Below are positions 35,728-43,872 of a DNA stretch of 64,000 nt, piece after piece. The position numbers were made by a program, and so were the translations under genes. Every line of letters begins with the position of its first letter. Position 1 is the stretch's first letter. The DNA is from Gallibacter sp963558965. Its GTDB lineage: Bacteria; Bacillota; Clostridia; Peptostreptococcales; Anaerovoracaceae. Under the pieces are notes generated by a model, which saw only the letters and a list, made by a program, of their open reading frames with translations, had not been told where the DNA came from and searched no databases. Location of the stretch: positions 1-64,000 of the forward strand of contig CAUWIT010000003.1 in NCBI GenBank assembly GCA_963558965.1. Direction: 5' to 3'.

Positions 35728-35850
35728 ATGTCATTCCTCCTTTAACTTATTACACATAACATAATAATAAAAAATTGCCATTTAATAAAGACAAAATTGC
35801 AATTTTAATGTATAATTTTATAGTATATTTTTTAAATAGGAGGAAAAGTT

Positions 35851-36831
35851 ATGAATACAGTTAAAGTTGGATTACTAGGTTTTGGTAATGTTGGCACAGG
35901 TACTTACCAAACTTTACAGATGAATAAAAAGCACATACAGGAAACTTCAGGTGTTGATATTGAAATCACTAAAGTACTTGTAAATGATGTTAACAAAAAA
36001 AGAGCAGTTGAAACTCCTGACGGCGTACTTACTTCAAATGCTGACGATATCTTAACAAATCCTGATATCGATATTGTAGTTGAAGTTTTAGGAGGTATTG
36101 AACCTGCAACTTCATATATGTTAAAAGCTTTAGAAAATGGCAAACATGTAGTTACTGCAAACAAAGCTGCTGTTGCTGCTAACTTTGCACAGCTAAATGA
36201 AACAGCTAACAAAAATCATTGTATGCTTAAACTAGAAGCTTGCGTTGCTGGTGGTATTCCTATTTTACATCCACTAACAACAGTGCTAATGGCTAACCAG
36301 TTCGAAGAAATTTTAGGTATCTTAAACGGTACTACAAACTATATTTTAACTCAGATGACTGAATTTGGCCTAGACTATGCTGATGTACTTAAAAAAGCTC
36401 AGGAACTAGGATTCGCTGAAGCAGATCCAACTGCTGATGTAGAAGGTATCGATGCTGCTAACAAGCTATCTATACTTATGGCTCTAGCATTTAACAAATA
36501 TGTACACCCTGATGATATCCCAACTGAAGGTATCAGCAAAATCACTAAGGAAGATATTGATAGAGCTGCTGCTAATGGCTGCAAAATCAAGTTAATCGCT
36601 TCTGCTGTTAAAAAAGGTGAAGATATTGAATTTTCAGTTAAACCTATGGAACTTAAAAACGATCATCCACTAGCTACAGTTTCTAACGAATTCAATGCAG
36701 TATTTGTAAAAGGAAACGCTGTTGATGAGCTTATGTTCTACGGTAAAGGTGCTGGCCCTCTTCCAACAGGAAGCGCAGTTATGGGAGATGTTTTAACAGT
36801 TGCTAAATTTGTTGCAAAACATAAAAAATAA
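35851..36831 (+). CDS. hom: Homoserine dehydrogenase, short form without ACT domain
   Basis: Reduces aspartate semialdehyde to homoserine for threonine and methionine. Rossmann motif GLLGFGNVGTGTYQTL at the N-terminus, VVEVLGG, TANKAAVA, and the homoserine-binding LNGTTNYILT and GFAEADPTADVEGIDAANKL are intact. At 326 residues it ends after the catalytic core, lacking the C-terminal ACT domain that gives threonine feedback in the common 400-430-residue form. Ribosome-binding site AGGAGG. A small SEC-C gene follows after 31 bases. Confidence 0.95.
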   Translation: MNTVKVGLLGFGNVGTGTYQTLQMNKKHIQETSGVDIEITKVLVNDVNKKRAVETPDGVLTSNADDILTNPDIDIVVEVLGGIEPATSYMLKALENGKHVVTANKAAVAANFAQLNETANKNHCMLKLEACVAGGIPILHPLTTVLMANQFEEILGILNGTTNYILTQMTEFGLDYADVLKKAQELGFAEADPTADVEGIDAANKLSILMALAFNKYVHPDDIPTEGISKITKEDIDRAAANGCKIKLIASAVKKGEDIEFSVKPMELKNDHPLATVSNEFNAVFVKGNAVDELMFYGKGAGPLPTGSAVMGDVLTVAKFVAKHKK

Positions 36832-36862
36832 ATTAAATATATCTTAGGAGGAAATTTAAACA

Positions 36863-37360
36863 ATGGGATTATACAAAGAATGGACTAATCTTTTACAGAA
36901 ACAGACAGATGCTACTTTTAAAGAATTTTGGGAAGAATACAGTGGAGCTGAAACTGTTATTTACAAAGATATCCTAGCTAATAAGACAACTAAATTTGAA
37001 GGTAAAGTTTCAGAATTAGCTGCAAAATATGAAGTTAGAGAAATTATCTTTATGGGATTTTTAGATGGTATCTCAACTAGCTTAAACAATGAAATCGACC
37101 TAGATGCAATTGAAGCTGATAGCGATATTTGCCTAGATATCGATTTTGAAAAACTATTTTTCAACATGCTAAAAGCAGATGCTGACTACCTATACACACT
37201 AGAAGAATGGGACGACATCTACGATGATGAGAAAAAAGCTGAAATCGCAACAGCTTACAGACGTTCTAGAACTGTTGTAAAAGAAAAGAAAATCGGTAGA
37301 AACGAACCATGTCCATGTGGAAGCGGCAAAAAATACAAACACTGCTGCGGCAGAAACTAA
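36863..37360 (+). CDS. SEC-C metal-binding domain protein
   Basis: A 165-residue acidic, mainly helical protein ending in a SEC-C zinc motif: GRNEPCPCGSGKKYKHCCG, as at the C-terminus of SecA. The first 140 residues (FKEFWEEYSGAETVIYKDIL..., LDIDFEKLFFNMLKADADYLYTLEEWDDIY) are of no family I can name. Likely co-transcribed with hom. AGGAGG precedes the ATG. A weak GC-rich hairpin follows near 37394-37417. Confidence 0.85.
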   Translation: MGLYKEWTNLLQKQTDATFKEFWEEYSGAETVIYKDILANKTTKFEGKVSELAAKYEVREIIFMGFLDGISTSLNNEIDLDAIEADSDICLDIDFEKLFFNMLKADADYLYTLEEWDDIYDDEKKAEIATAYRRSRTVVKEKKIGRNEPCPCGSGKKYKHCCGRN

Positions 37361-37434
37361 TTTTGCTATACTAGTTTAATTAATTGACTTTATGAGCTGG
37401 CTCTTACGAGGCGGCTCTTTAATTGAGCTAAATT

Positions 37435-37470
37435 ATTTGGATTAATATATTTGGATTAATATATTTGGAT
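37435..37470 (+). repeat. 14-bp tandem repeat, 2.6 copies
   Basis: ATTTGGATTAATAT occurs twice exactly (37435-37448, 37449-37462) and a third time for the first eight bases. It lies in the leader just before the MATE gene and abuts its ribosome-binding region. Confidence 0.85.
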
Positions 37471-37487
37471 TTAAAGAAAGGAATCAC

Positions 37488-38828
37488 ATGGAAAAACTAG
37501 ACACTTCTGGTTATTTATTTTCAAATAAGGATCTAAAAAAACTAATCATACCCCTAATTGCAGAACAATTTTTAACAATATTTGTAGGACTTGCAGACTC
37601 AATTATGGTAGCCTCAGTTGGCGAAGCCGCTGTATCGGCAGTATCCTTAATCGATACTGTTATGGTTTTAATAATAAACACATTTGCTGCACTGGCAACG
37701 GGCGGTGCTATAGTAGCTGGACAAGCCCTAGGGCGCAATGACGAAAACGAAGGGTGCAAAACTACTGAGCAACTGCTTATGATATGTACACTTGCTTCAA
37801 CAGCTATTATGATACTAGTCTACATATTTAAAAACTTTATACTCCACGTAGTTTTCGGCAATATAGACCATGATGTAATGACAAATTGCAATACTTATCT
37901 TTTAATTGTAACTGCCTCTATACCATTTATAGGTATTTACAATGTTGGAGCTGCTATTCATCGTGCAATGGGAGATTCTAAAACACCTATGATTATGTCC
38001 CTTGTTATGAATGGCACAAATTTAGTAGGCAATGCAATTTTACTATACGGCCTAAAGTTTGGCATCGAAGGCGCTGCCATTCCTACTATGCTTTCACGAG
38101 TACTAGGTGGACTTTGGATGCTTAGCCTTATGAAAAACAAAAACAAGACCCTTCATATAAATCATATTTTTAAAATTAGGCCAAGTGGTCGACTTATAAA
38201 AAAGATATTGTATATTGGAGTGCCTTATGGCGTTGAAAACAGCATGTTTCAGCTTGGCAAAGTTTTAGTTTTAGCTTTGGTTTCATCCTTTGGAACAACT
38301 TCAATTGCCGCAAATGCAGTAGCAAATAATGTGTGTTTGTTTTCAAATCTAACGGGTATTGCTATTGGTTTTGCAATGTCTGCTGTTATCGCCCAATGTG
38401 TAGGCGCAGGTGATTACACGCAAGTTAGATACTACACTAAAAAACTTATTAAAATTTCTTATTTGGGAATAATTATAATCAGTACAATTATTATTTTGGC
38501 TATGCCACTTATTAACAACATTTACGGTCTTTCAGAAACTACTGCTAAACTGGCTTCTGAGATAGTTATCTATCACAATATAGCCTCCATGATTATATGG
38601 CCACTGGCATTTAATTTATCCAATGTGCTTCGTGCATCTAACAATGCTGGTTACTGTTTGTGGGTTGCTATGATATCAATGTGGGTTTTCCGTATTGGAT
38701 TTAGCTTTATCTTCGCTAAATTTATGGGAATGGGTGTATTTGGTGTTTGGGTAGCTATGACTACAGACTGGCTAGCTAGAGCTGTTTGTTTTATCATCAA
38801 GATGAAGGGCAAAAGCTGGCAACACTAA
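37488..38828 (+). CDS. MATE family efflux transporter
   Basis: A 446-residue membrane protein with about 12 predicted helices in two homologous halves. LIIPLIAEQFLTIFVGLADSIMVASVGEAAVSAVSL is the classic MATE N-terminal signature; the second half opens with IGVPYGVENSMFQLGKVLVLALVSSFGTTSIAANAVANN. These proteins export cationic drugs or metabolites using Na+ or H+ gradients. Substrate unknown. Stands alone between the SEC-C gene and a terminator. Confidence 0.94.
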   Translation: MEKLDTSGYLFSNKDLKKLIIPLIAEQFLTIFVGLADSIMVASVGEAAVSAVSLIDTVMVLIINTFAALATGGAIVAGQALGRNDENEGCKTTEQLLMICTLASTAIMILVYIFKNFILHVVFGNIDHDVMTNCNTYLLIVTASIPFIGIYNVGAAIHRAMGDSKTPMIMSLVMNGTNLVGNAILLYGLKFGIEGAAIPTMLSRVLGGLWMLSLMKNKNKTLHINHIFKIRPSGRLIKKILYIGVPYGVENSMFQLGKVLVLALVSSFGTTSIAANAVANNVCLFSNLTGIAIGFAMSAVIAQCVGAGDYTQVRYYTKKLIKISYLGIIIISTIIILAMPLINNIYGLSETTAKLASEIVIYHNIASMIIWPLAFNLSNVLRASNNAGYCLWVAMISMWVFRIGFSFIFAKFMGMGVFGVWVAMTTDWLARAVCFIIKMKGKSWQH

Positions 38829-38833
38829 AAAAA

Positions 38834-38886
38834 TAAGCTGCTTTACTATTACTGTATATATTAGATATCAGTTAGTAAGCAGCTTT
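38834..38886. terminator. Bidirectional terminator between MATE and DUF1893 genes
   Basis: AAGCTGCTTTACTA (38834-38847) pairs with TTAGTAAGCAGCTT (about 38872-38885) apart from one bulged T; U-tracts follow on both strands (TTTTTAT and TTATTTTTTT). Confidence 0.85.
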
Positions 38887-38897
38887 TTATATTTAAT

Positions 38898-39332
38898 TTA
38901 TTTATGATTATTAGGCATTACTTTTTCTAATATTGTTTCTATTGCCTCTTTTATATCATCTGTGTTTGCAACTGCTGATTCCATGGGACATAGTCCATCA
39001 CCAGTTCTGTTGATAATTTTAGGAACTATTTTTTCTGCTGAATATTCAATGCCAGCCTCTTTAAATACTTCTATTGCAAGTTCACTAACAACAAGTCCAT
39101 GAGCGTGTTTCACTTTGCCTGCAACCATGAAAATAGCACTTGCCTTACCTATAACTTTATCAACTACTATAGCTTCATTTACATAATCTCTTGACCAAAA
39201 ATCCACTATTGGTTTTACACCTTTTTCAACATGAGTATGTAATACTTCATCTAGTAAAACCACACATGATAAATCTTCCTTTTCAATTTCCCATTTCAGG
39301 GCTTCAATCACATTATCCTCTATATTATTCAT
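38898..39332 (-). CDS. DUF1893 family protein
   Basis: A 144-residue protein. SCVVLLDEVLHTHVEKGVKPIVDFW, then VVDKVIGKASAIFMVAGKVKHAHGLVVSE and the end NRTGDGLCPMESAV match the DUF1893 family, which has a deaminase-like fold but no known reaction. It follows the ECF S component with no intergenic base, so it is translated with it. The conserved Cys of GLCPME and the HAH motif could be functional residues. Function not assigned. Confidence 0.82.
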   Translation of the reverse strand: MNNIEDNVIEALKWEIEKEDLSCVVLLDEVLHTHVEKGVKPIVDFWSRDYVNEAIVVDKVIGKASAIFMVAGKVKHAHGLVVSELAIEVFKEAGIEYSAEKIVPKIINRTGDGLCPMESAVANTDDIKEAIETILEKVMPNNHK

Positions 39333-39857
39333 CTATCTTCCGTTTTCAACCTTTCTTAAAAGCATAATCATCGGAGGAATTACTACAAGCTGTAAAACAA
39401 TTCCTGGCAATCCTGTGCTCAATGAACCGATAAACATTGCCATATTTAGCTTTGTAATTCCTAATATATTAATAAATATTACATACATAAGTCCACTTGC
39501 AATACGGCCACATATCATAACTAAAATTAGACTCAAGTAAATATTTTTAATCTTTTTACCTAAGATACCTGCTGCAAGTCCATATACTAATAACTCCACA
39601 GCCATAATTGGCATTGTTAGTGCTGGTGGCATACCAAACATTAGGCTAGAAAGAACAGGTGATAAAAACCCAACTGTCATTCCTGATTTGCTACCTAAAA
39701 AATATCCTGCTAAAATTGCTGGAATATGCATTGGCAACATAATTTTACCTGCATCTGGCACTGGTAAAAAGTGAAATAGCTGCGGCAAAATTAGGCCTAG
39801 GGCTAAAAATAGTCCTGTGTAGACCACCCTTTTACTAACGCTCATTGTATTACTCAT
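39333..39857 (-). CDS. ECF transporter S component, substrate unknown
   Basis: A 174-residue, six-helix membrane protein with HIPAILAGYFLGSKSGMTVGFLSPVLSSLMFGMPP, typical of energy-coupling-factor substrate-binding (S) components. ATG 39857 is preferred (GGGGAGG upstream); a TTG six codons earlier lies inside that ribosome-binding site. No EcfA/EcfT genes are in the window, so it would share the general module. No riboswitch precedes it, so the vitamin transported cannot be inferred. Confidence 0.87.
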   Translation of the reverse strand: MSNTMSVSKRVVYTGLFLALGLILPQLFHFLPVPDAGKIMLPMHIPAILAGYFLGSKSGMTVGFLSPVLSSLMFGMPPALTMPIMAVELLVYGLAAGILGKKIKNIYLSLILVMICGRIASGLMYVIFINILGITKLNMAMFIGSLSTGLPGIVLQLVVIPPMIMLLRKVENGR

Positions 39858-39887
39858 ATTTTTTATCCTCCCCAAAATTTATAACTT

Positions 39888-40520
39888 TTACTTAATTATT
39901 TTTTTACACATATCATTTAAGACGCACTGATCACATTTTGGATTTCGTGCTGTGCAACATCTACGTCCATGAAATATAAGGCTGTGATGAGTTTTTGACC
40001 ATCTGTCTTTTGGTATGCGCTTCATCAGTGCTAGTTCTGTATTTAGCACGTCTTTTTCGTCTACTATACCTATTCGATTTGCTACTCTAAATACGTGAGT
40101 ATCAACTGCTATACGTTGATGTCCAAATCCTACGGACATAACTACATTTGCTGTTTTTCTGCCTACTCCTGGTAGCTTTGTCAATTCATCATCGCTTTCG
40201 GGCACTTGTCCATTATAGTTTTCGACTAACATTTTAGCCATATTTATAATATTTTTGGACTTGGTTTTATACATGCCTATAGTCTTGATTATTTCAATTA
40301 CATCTTTTTCATCGGCTTTTGCCAATTCAAAAGGTGTTGGATATTTTTCAAACAAAGCTGGAGTGATTTTGTTTACACTTACATCTGTAGTCTGAGCCGA
40401 CAGTGCTACTGCAACTAAAAGCTCGTAGACATTTTTATGATTAAGTGCGCACTCCGCTTCTGGATACTCTGCTTCTAATAAATCTAAAACTTTGTTTACT
40501 CTATCTTTTCTCATCACCAT
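39888..40520 (-). CDS. nth: Endonuclease III
   Basis: DNA glycosylase/AP lyase for oxidised pyrimidines. Helix-hairpin-helix LPGVGRKTANVV carries the catalytic lysine region; the catalytic Asp is in AVDTHVFRVANR; the [4Fe-4S] loop is CTARNPKCDQCVLNDMC (CxxxxxxCxxCxxxxxC). 210 residues is standard. Its start overlaps the end of the upstream membrane-protein gene by 20 bases. Confidence 0.97.
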   Translation of the reverse strand: MVMRKDRVNKVLDLLEAEYPEAECALNHKNVYELLVAVALSAQTTDVSVNKITPALFEKYPTPFELAKADEKDVIEIIKTIGMYKTKSKNIINMAKMLVENYNGQVPESDDELTKLPGVGRKTANVVMSVGFGHQRIAVDTHVFRVANRIGIVDEKDVLNTELALMKRIPKDRWSKTHHSLIFHGRRCCTARNPKCDQCVLNDMCKKIIK

Positions 40521-41070
40521 TTAAGTCACCTGATAATTTTATTTCCTTTTTTGACTCTCTTTTAATTCGTTTTCTGTAAATTTCAATAGCCAATGTAAAT
40601 ATGTAGTCATACAATACGAAAAGAGCTATCCCTCCTATTGCAAGTAGCCACACTGAAACATCTGGCAATGTTATATTCCCAAAAAACAAATCTTTAAAAC
40701 ATGTAAATCCAATTGCAAATACAGCAAGAAATACTGCGATTTTTATAACCATTTGGATTAGAGGATTTTTTGCTTTTTCTGCAAAGTATTTTATAAATCC
40801 ATATATACCAAAGAAGAAAATATATGGTATAACATTGACTTTATTTGGTGACAATACTAATGATAAAAGCACTGCTCCTACATAGAAGAGTGCTCCACCT
40901 TTTATACTTGTTTCTAAAATTATTACACCTGTAAAAATACCGCTAAGAGCATATAGTGTCATTTCTGCTCCTGGAACTATACTCGCTGCACTTACACAAA
41001 TTACAGCAAAGGCTAGACAGACACCGCTTAAAGCTATACTATATGTCTTTTTATTTTTTGCCCTATTCAT
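40501..41070 (-). CDS. Multi-pass membrane protein, unknown
   Basis: 189 residues with about five hydrophobic segments (roughly 10-32, 36-54, 58-92, 104-126, 136-160) and a basic C-terminal tail rich in Lys/Arg/Glu. It resembles small vitamin-transporter-like membrane proteins of clostridia in general shape, but no family motif can be named. Overlap with nth suggests co-expression. Function not assigned. Confidence 0.75.
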   Translation of the reverse strand: MNRAKNKKTYSIALSGVCLAFAVICVSAASIVPGAEMTLYALSGIFTGVIILETSIKGGALFYVGAVLLSLVLSPNKVNVIPYIFFFGIYGFIKYFAEKAKNPLIQMVIKIAVFLAVFAIGFTCFKDLFFGNITLPDVSVWLLAIGGIALFVLYDYIFTLAIEIYRKRIKRESKKEIKLSGDLNGDEKR

Positions 41071-41100
41071 TTTACTGGCCTTTCTTTTCGTCTTTAATAA

Positions 41101-41685
41101 TTAGATACAATCGCAGCAATAGTCTGCACAGCAATAACATTGAAGTGCCTGACAAAAAATATCTTCTGTTGAAGAATACCCTTTGCCTGCCGCTGTATTT
41201 CTATAACTTGTATCCATATTCATCATAGCATTTAAAGCTCTTCTGTATTCTTGATTGCTAGGCTCCATAGATGTTGCCTGTTGGATTTTGCTTACTGCAT
41301 CATCGTACCATCCTTTTTTGTATGAAACCATGCCAGATAGGAAAACCCATTCTGCATTTCTTACGCTTATACGCTCTAACATAGCTTCTGCTGCACCTAG
41401 ATTGTTTGCATCTATTTCTCTTCTGATTGTTTCAAATTGAGGATCTCTTCTACCTGATGTATTGCTGTATCCACCATTTGAGCTATATGAAGAGCTTCTG
41501 CTGTTTTTCATTAGATAGTCATAAGCTTCATTTACTTCTCTTAGTTTTTCTTCGGCTAAATCAGCTAGAGGATTGTTTTGATATTTATCTGGATGATACT
41601 TTTTAACAAGCTCTCTATATGCTGCCTTTATCTCTTCATCTGTTGCGTTTTCGTTTATTCCTAATACTTCATAAGGGTTATTCAT
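41101..41685 (-). CDS. J-domain protein with cysteine-rich C-terminus
   Basis: An N-terminal J domain (NPYEVLGINENATDEEIKAAYRELVKKYHPDKYQ) has the HPD motif needed to stimulate Hsp70 ATPase. A Ser/Gly/Asn-rich linker is followed by two TPR-like helical pairs (about 80-150) and a tail with seven cysteines in 17 residues (CQALQCYCCADYCCDCI). I start at ATG 41685 (194 residues), with AAAGGAG nine bases upstream. It overlaps the DUF5685 gene by eight bases, implying the two proteins act together. Confidence 0.87.
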   Translation of the reverse strand: MNNPYEVLGINENATDEEIKAAYRELVKKYHPDKYQNNPLADLAEEKLREVNEAYDYLMKNSRSSSYSSNGGYSNTSGRRDPQFETIRREIDANNLGAAEAMLERISVRNAEWVFLSGMVSYKKGWYDDAVSKIQQATSMEPSNQEYRRALNAMMNMDTSYRNTAAGKGYSSTEDIFCQALQCYCCADYCCDCI

Positions 41686-42634
41686 TTTCTTTTTCTCCTT
41701 TGCCATCAAGCAGAGCTTCTGTTTTTTTCAGTAAGCCTACGTAAATAACATTTTCAATAATACCTTTGTTTTTCTTTATATCTAAGAGATCTACTGCCTT
41801 TGCGATTTCTGCAAGATATGTAAATAGATTTCTCTTAACATCATCTATAATTCTGTTTTTAAATGCGCAAATAGCTTCGCCTTGTCTGTAGTCAAATCTA
41901 TTTAACAATACATTGTATGCTCCGCTTTTAACGTCTTTTGCTATATCATCATAGGCATCCATTAGATAAATCCATTTACCTAAATGATATCCTATGCGTG
42001 CCATAATTTTTATTGAGTTTACGACTCCTTCTTTAGTAATGGATTCATCACCATCTTCGTATGCCAACTCATCGTAAACGGCTTCCATAGCATGAGCTTT
42101 TGATATTAATCTAGTACCTTCTCTAAAAATATCTTCCATTATTTTTGCAAAAGCTTCAGCTGCTTCATCTATGCTATGGCTATCCTTTTTTTCTACTTTT
42201 TTTAACAATTGTAAATGTTCTTCAATACTATTGCAAAACGCAGGTCTTGCACCATGGATTTTTTCATATAGCCCATGAGATAGTTTTGATAAAACATCTG
42301 CTGTCTTTTTGCCTTCATCTTCAGCGTCATCTCTCAAGTTATGCCAAGCTAAAATCAACATAACATCAGCTGAAAACTCTATTGCTTCATTGTATGCTAT
42401 CGCTTTTTTCTTAAAGGGATTGGCTATACATCTTTCTCTTACTAAATACTCTTTTTCATCGTACAATGAATCTAGCATAATAGCTAAAAATGCTGCATCG
42501 TAACTAAGAGTAAAACGTGGAAGTTGTCCATATCTTCTACCTATTGACTTACAAATCCCACAATAATATGCTTTATATAAATCTGCTTCCTTGACTTTCA
42601 TTTCAGGTTTGTATGGAAGTACATAACCTAACAT
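41678..42634 (-). CDS. DUF5685 family protein
   Basis: 318 residues starting MLGYVLPYKPEMKVKEADLYKAYYCGICKSIGRRYGQ, a signature with a CxxC (YCGIC) and many helices thereafter, including SYDAAFLAIMLDSLYD and KWIYLMDAYDDIAKD. This is the DUF5685 family, often next to J-domain genes in clostridia; function unknown. The helical DxxxD-like patterns recall isoprenoid-synthase or metal-binding helical folds, but this is only an impression. ATG 42634 is chosen (GGTG before it); an upstream TTG start is poorer. Confidence 0.82.
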   Translation of the reverse strand: MLGYVLPYKPEMKVKEADLYKAYYCGICKSIGRRYGQLPRFTLSYDAAFLAIMLDSLYDEKEYLVRERCIANPFKKKAIAYNEAIEFSADVMLILAWHNLRDDAEDEGKKTADVLSKLSHGLYEKIHGARPAFCNSIEEHLQLLKKVEKKDSHSIDEAAEAFAKIMEDIFREGTRLISKAHAMEAVYDELAYEDGDESITKEGVVNSIKIMARIGYHLGKWIYLMDAYDDIAKDVKSGAYNVLLNRFDYRQGEAICAFKNRIIDDVKRNLFTYLAEIAKAVDLLDIKKNKGIIENVIYVGLLKKTEALLDGKGEKENE

Positions 42635-42770
42635 CAAATCACCAGCCTTTCTTTTGGTTCCCAAATTAATTTACGACCGATATTTTATCATATCTACCTT
42701 GAATTATCTATAAAAAAATTATTTATTACACTTTATTTATCCGCCTTCACAAATCCATCAAAAAACTTAG

Positions 42771-42798
42771 TTGCAAATCTCTAAAAAAAGGGTATAAT
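42771..42798 (+). promoter_or_regulatory. Promoter of the thiamine operon
   Basis: TTGCAA (42771-42776), 16 bases, TATAAT (42793-42798), with the start expected near 42806, about a dozen bases before the TPP aptamer. Confidence 0.7.
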
Positions 42799-42817
42799 AG
42801 TATATGGAAAATTAAAC

Positions 42818-42905
42818 AGCAAGGGAGCTTGTGTTACAGGCTGAGAGGAAGGTGTTTACCTTCGACCTTATAACCTGATTTGGATAATGCCAACGTAGGA
42901 AGTCT
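42818..42905 (+). ncRNA. TPP riboswitch (THI element)
   Basis: The conserved aptamer is read directly: GGGAGC then ACAGGCTGAGAGG (thi box core), a variable P3 hairpin (GAAGGTGTTTACCTTC), then GACCTTATAACCTGATTTGG, ATAATGCCAACGTAGGA. Followed by an intrinsic terminator at 42936-42968, so control is by transcription termination when TPP is bound. It precedes thiS by about 125 bases. Confidence 0.96.
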
Positions 42906-42935
42906 GAAACATATTGCATTTTGATTGTTTATTAA

Positions 42936-42968
42936 GGAAGTTACCTATATTGGTTAACTTCCTTTTTT
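42936..42968 (+). terminator. Riboswitch-controlled terminator
   Basis: GGAAGTTACC (42936-42945) pairs with GGTTAACTTCC (42952-42962; one bulge), followed by TTTTTT. It lies between the TPP aptamer and thiS and is the expected expression platform. Confidence 0.88.
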
Positions 42969-43029
42969 GTTTTGGTTTTTTACAAAGTCAGGTTTACAAA
43001 AATAAAATTGTAAAACGGAGGCGATGTTT

Positions 43030-43224
43030 ATGGTAAAAATCAACGGTAAATCTCTAGATGTTGATGGGAAAACTATTACCCAATACTTGGAACAAACCGA
43101 TTATGTGCTGCAATATATAGCAGTTGAGCAAAACGGTAATATCATTCCTAAATCAACATACGATGAAGTCGTTTTAAAAGACGGCGACACACTGGAAATA
43201 GTAAGTTTTGTTGGAGGTGGCTGA
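43030..43224 (+). CDS. thiS: Sulfur carrier protein ThiS
   Basis: 64-residue ubiquitin-like protein that carries sulfur as a C-terminal thiocarboxylate for thiazole synthesis. VKINGKSLDVDGKTITQYLEQ...YIAVEQNGNIIPKSTYDEVVLKDGDTLEIV ends in VGGG, the required terminal Gly-Gly. ATG 43030 is preferred because GGAGG is eight bases away; ATG 43024 is only two bases from it. First gene of thiSFGH-tenI; overlaps thiF by one base. Confidence 0.95.
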   Translation: MVKINGKSLDVDGKTITQYLEQTDYVLQYIAVEQNGNIIPKSTYDEVVLKDGDTLEIVSFVGGG

Positions 43225-43856
43225 TGAACAACTATCCATCTAAAGCCGATATAGATGCCACCCTTATTTTAAGACACGGGCAACAACTTTTTGAAAAGCT
43301 GGCCGGTAGCAAAGTTGCCATTTGCGGACTTGGCGGGCTTGGTTCAAATATTGCAATCGCTTTAGCTCGAGCTGGTGTCGGTAACTTACATTTAATAGAT
43401 TTTGATATTGTTGATCTTTCAAATATCCATAGGCAACAGTATTTTTTAAATCAAATAGGCACTAAAAAAACTGAAGCTATGAAAAATATTATAGAGGAAA
43501 TAAATCCATATATAGATGTAACTTTTGACTCAATTAAGCTTGACGAAAAAAACAGTTTAGAAATACTCAAAGGTGATACATACATTTGCGAAGCTTTTGA
43601 TGATGCTGCTTGCAAAGCCATGTTAACTAACCTTATTTTGGAAAACTGCCCTGATAAATATTTAGTAGCTGCTTCAGGAATGGCAGGTATCGGTGATGCA
43701 AACTCTATTGTAACTCGTAAAATTACAGATAAATTTTACCTGTGTGGCGATGGAGTAACAGATATTAAAGACGGTATGGGCTTAGTTGCTTCACGAGTTA
43801 TGATATGTGCATCTCATCAGGCCCATAAAATAATTCAAATAATTTCAGAAAACTAG
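43224..43856 (+). CDS. thiF: ThiS adenylyltransferase ThiF
   Basis: E1-like enzyme that adenylates the ThiS C-terminus. The nucleotide-binding motif GLGGLGSNIAIALARAGVGNLHLIDFDIVDLSNIHRQ is at residues 30-75, with the arginine finger region and EAFDDAACKAMLT following. At 210 residues it is the short clostridial ThiF type, without the rhodanese-like parts of MoeB relatives. TGATG overlap with thiS; thiG follows after 16 bases. Confidence 0.93.
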   Translation: MNNYPSKADIDATLILRHGQQLFEKLAGSKVAICGLGGLGSNIAIALARAGVGNLHLIDFDIVDLSNIHRQQYFLNQIGTKKTEAMKNIIEEINPYIDVTFDSIKLDEKNSLEILKGDTYICEAFDDAACKAMLTNLILENCPDKYLVAASGMAGIGDANSIVTRKITDKFYLCGDGVTDIKDGMGLVASRVMICASHQAHKIIQIISEN

Positions 43857-43872
43857 AAAAGAGGTAATCAAA

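Noticed and set aside
35728..35850. T-box or other amino-acid leader before homoserine dehydrogenase
   Set aside because: The 123-base spacer lacks a T-box sequence, specifier loop or terminator hairpin.
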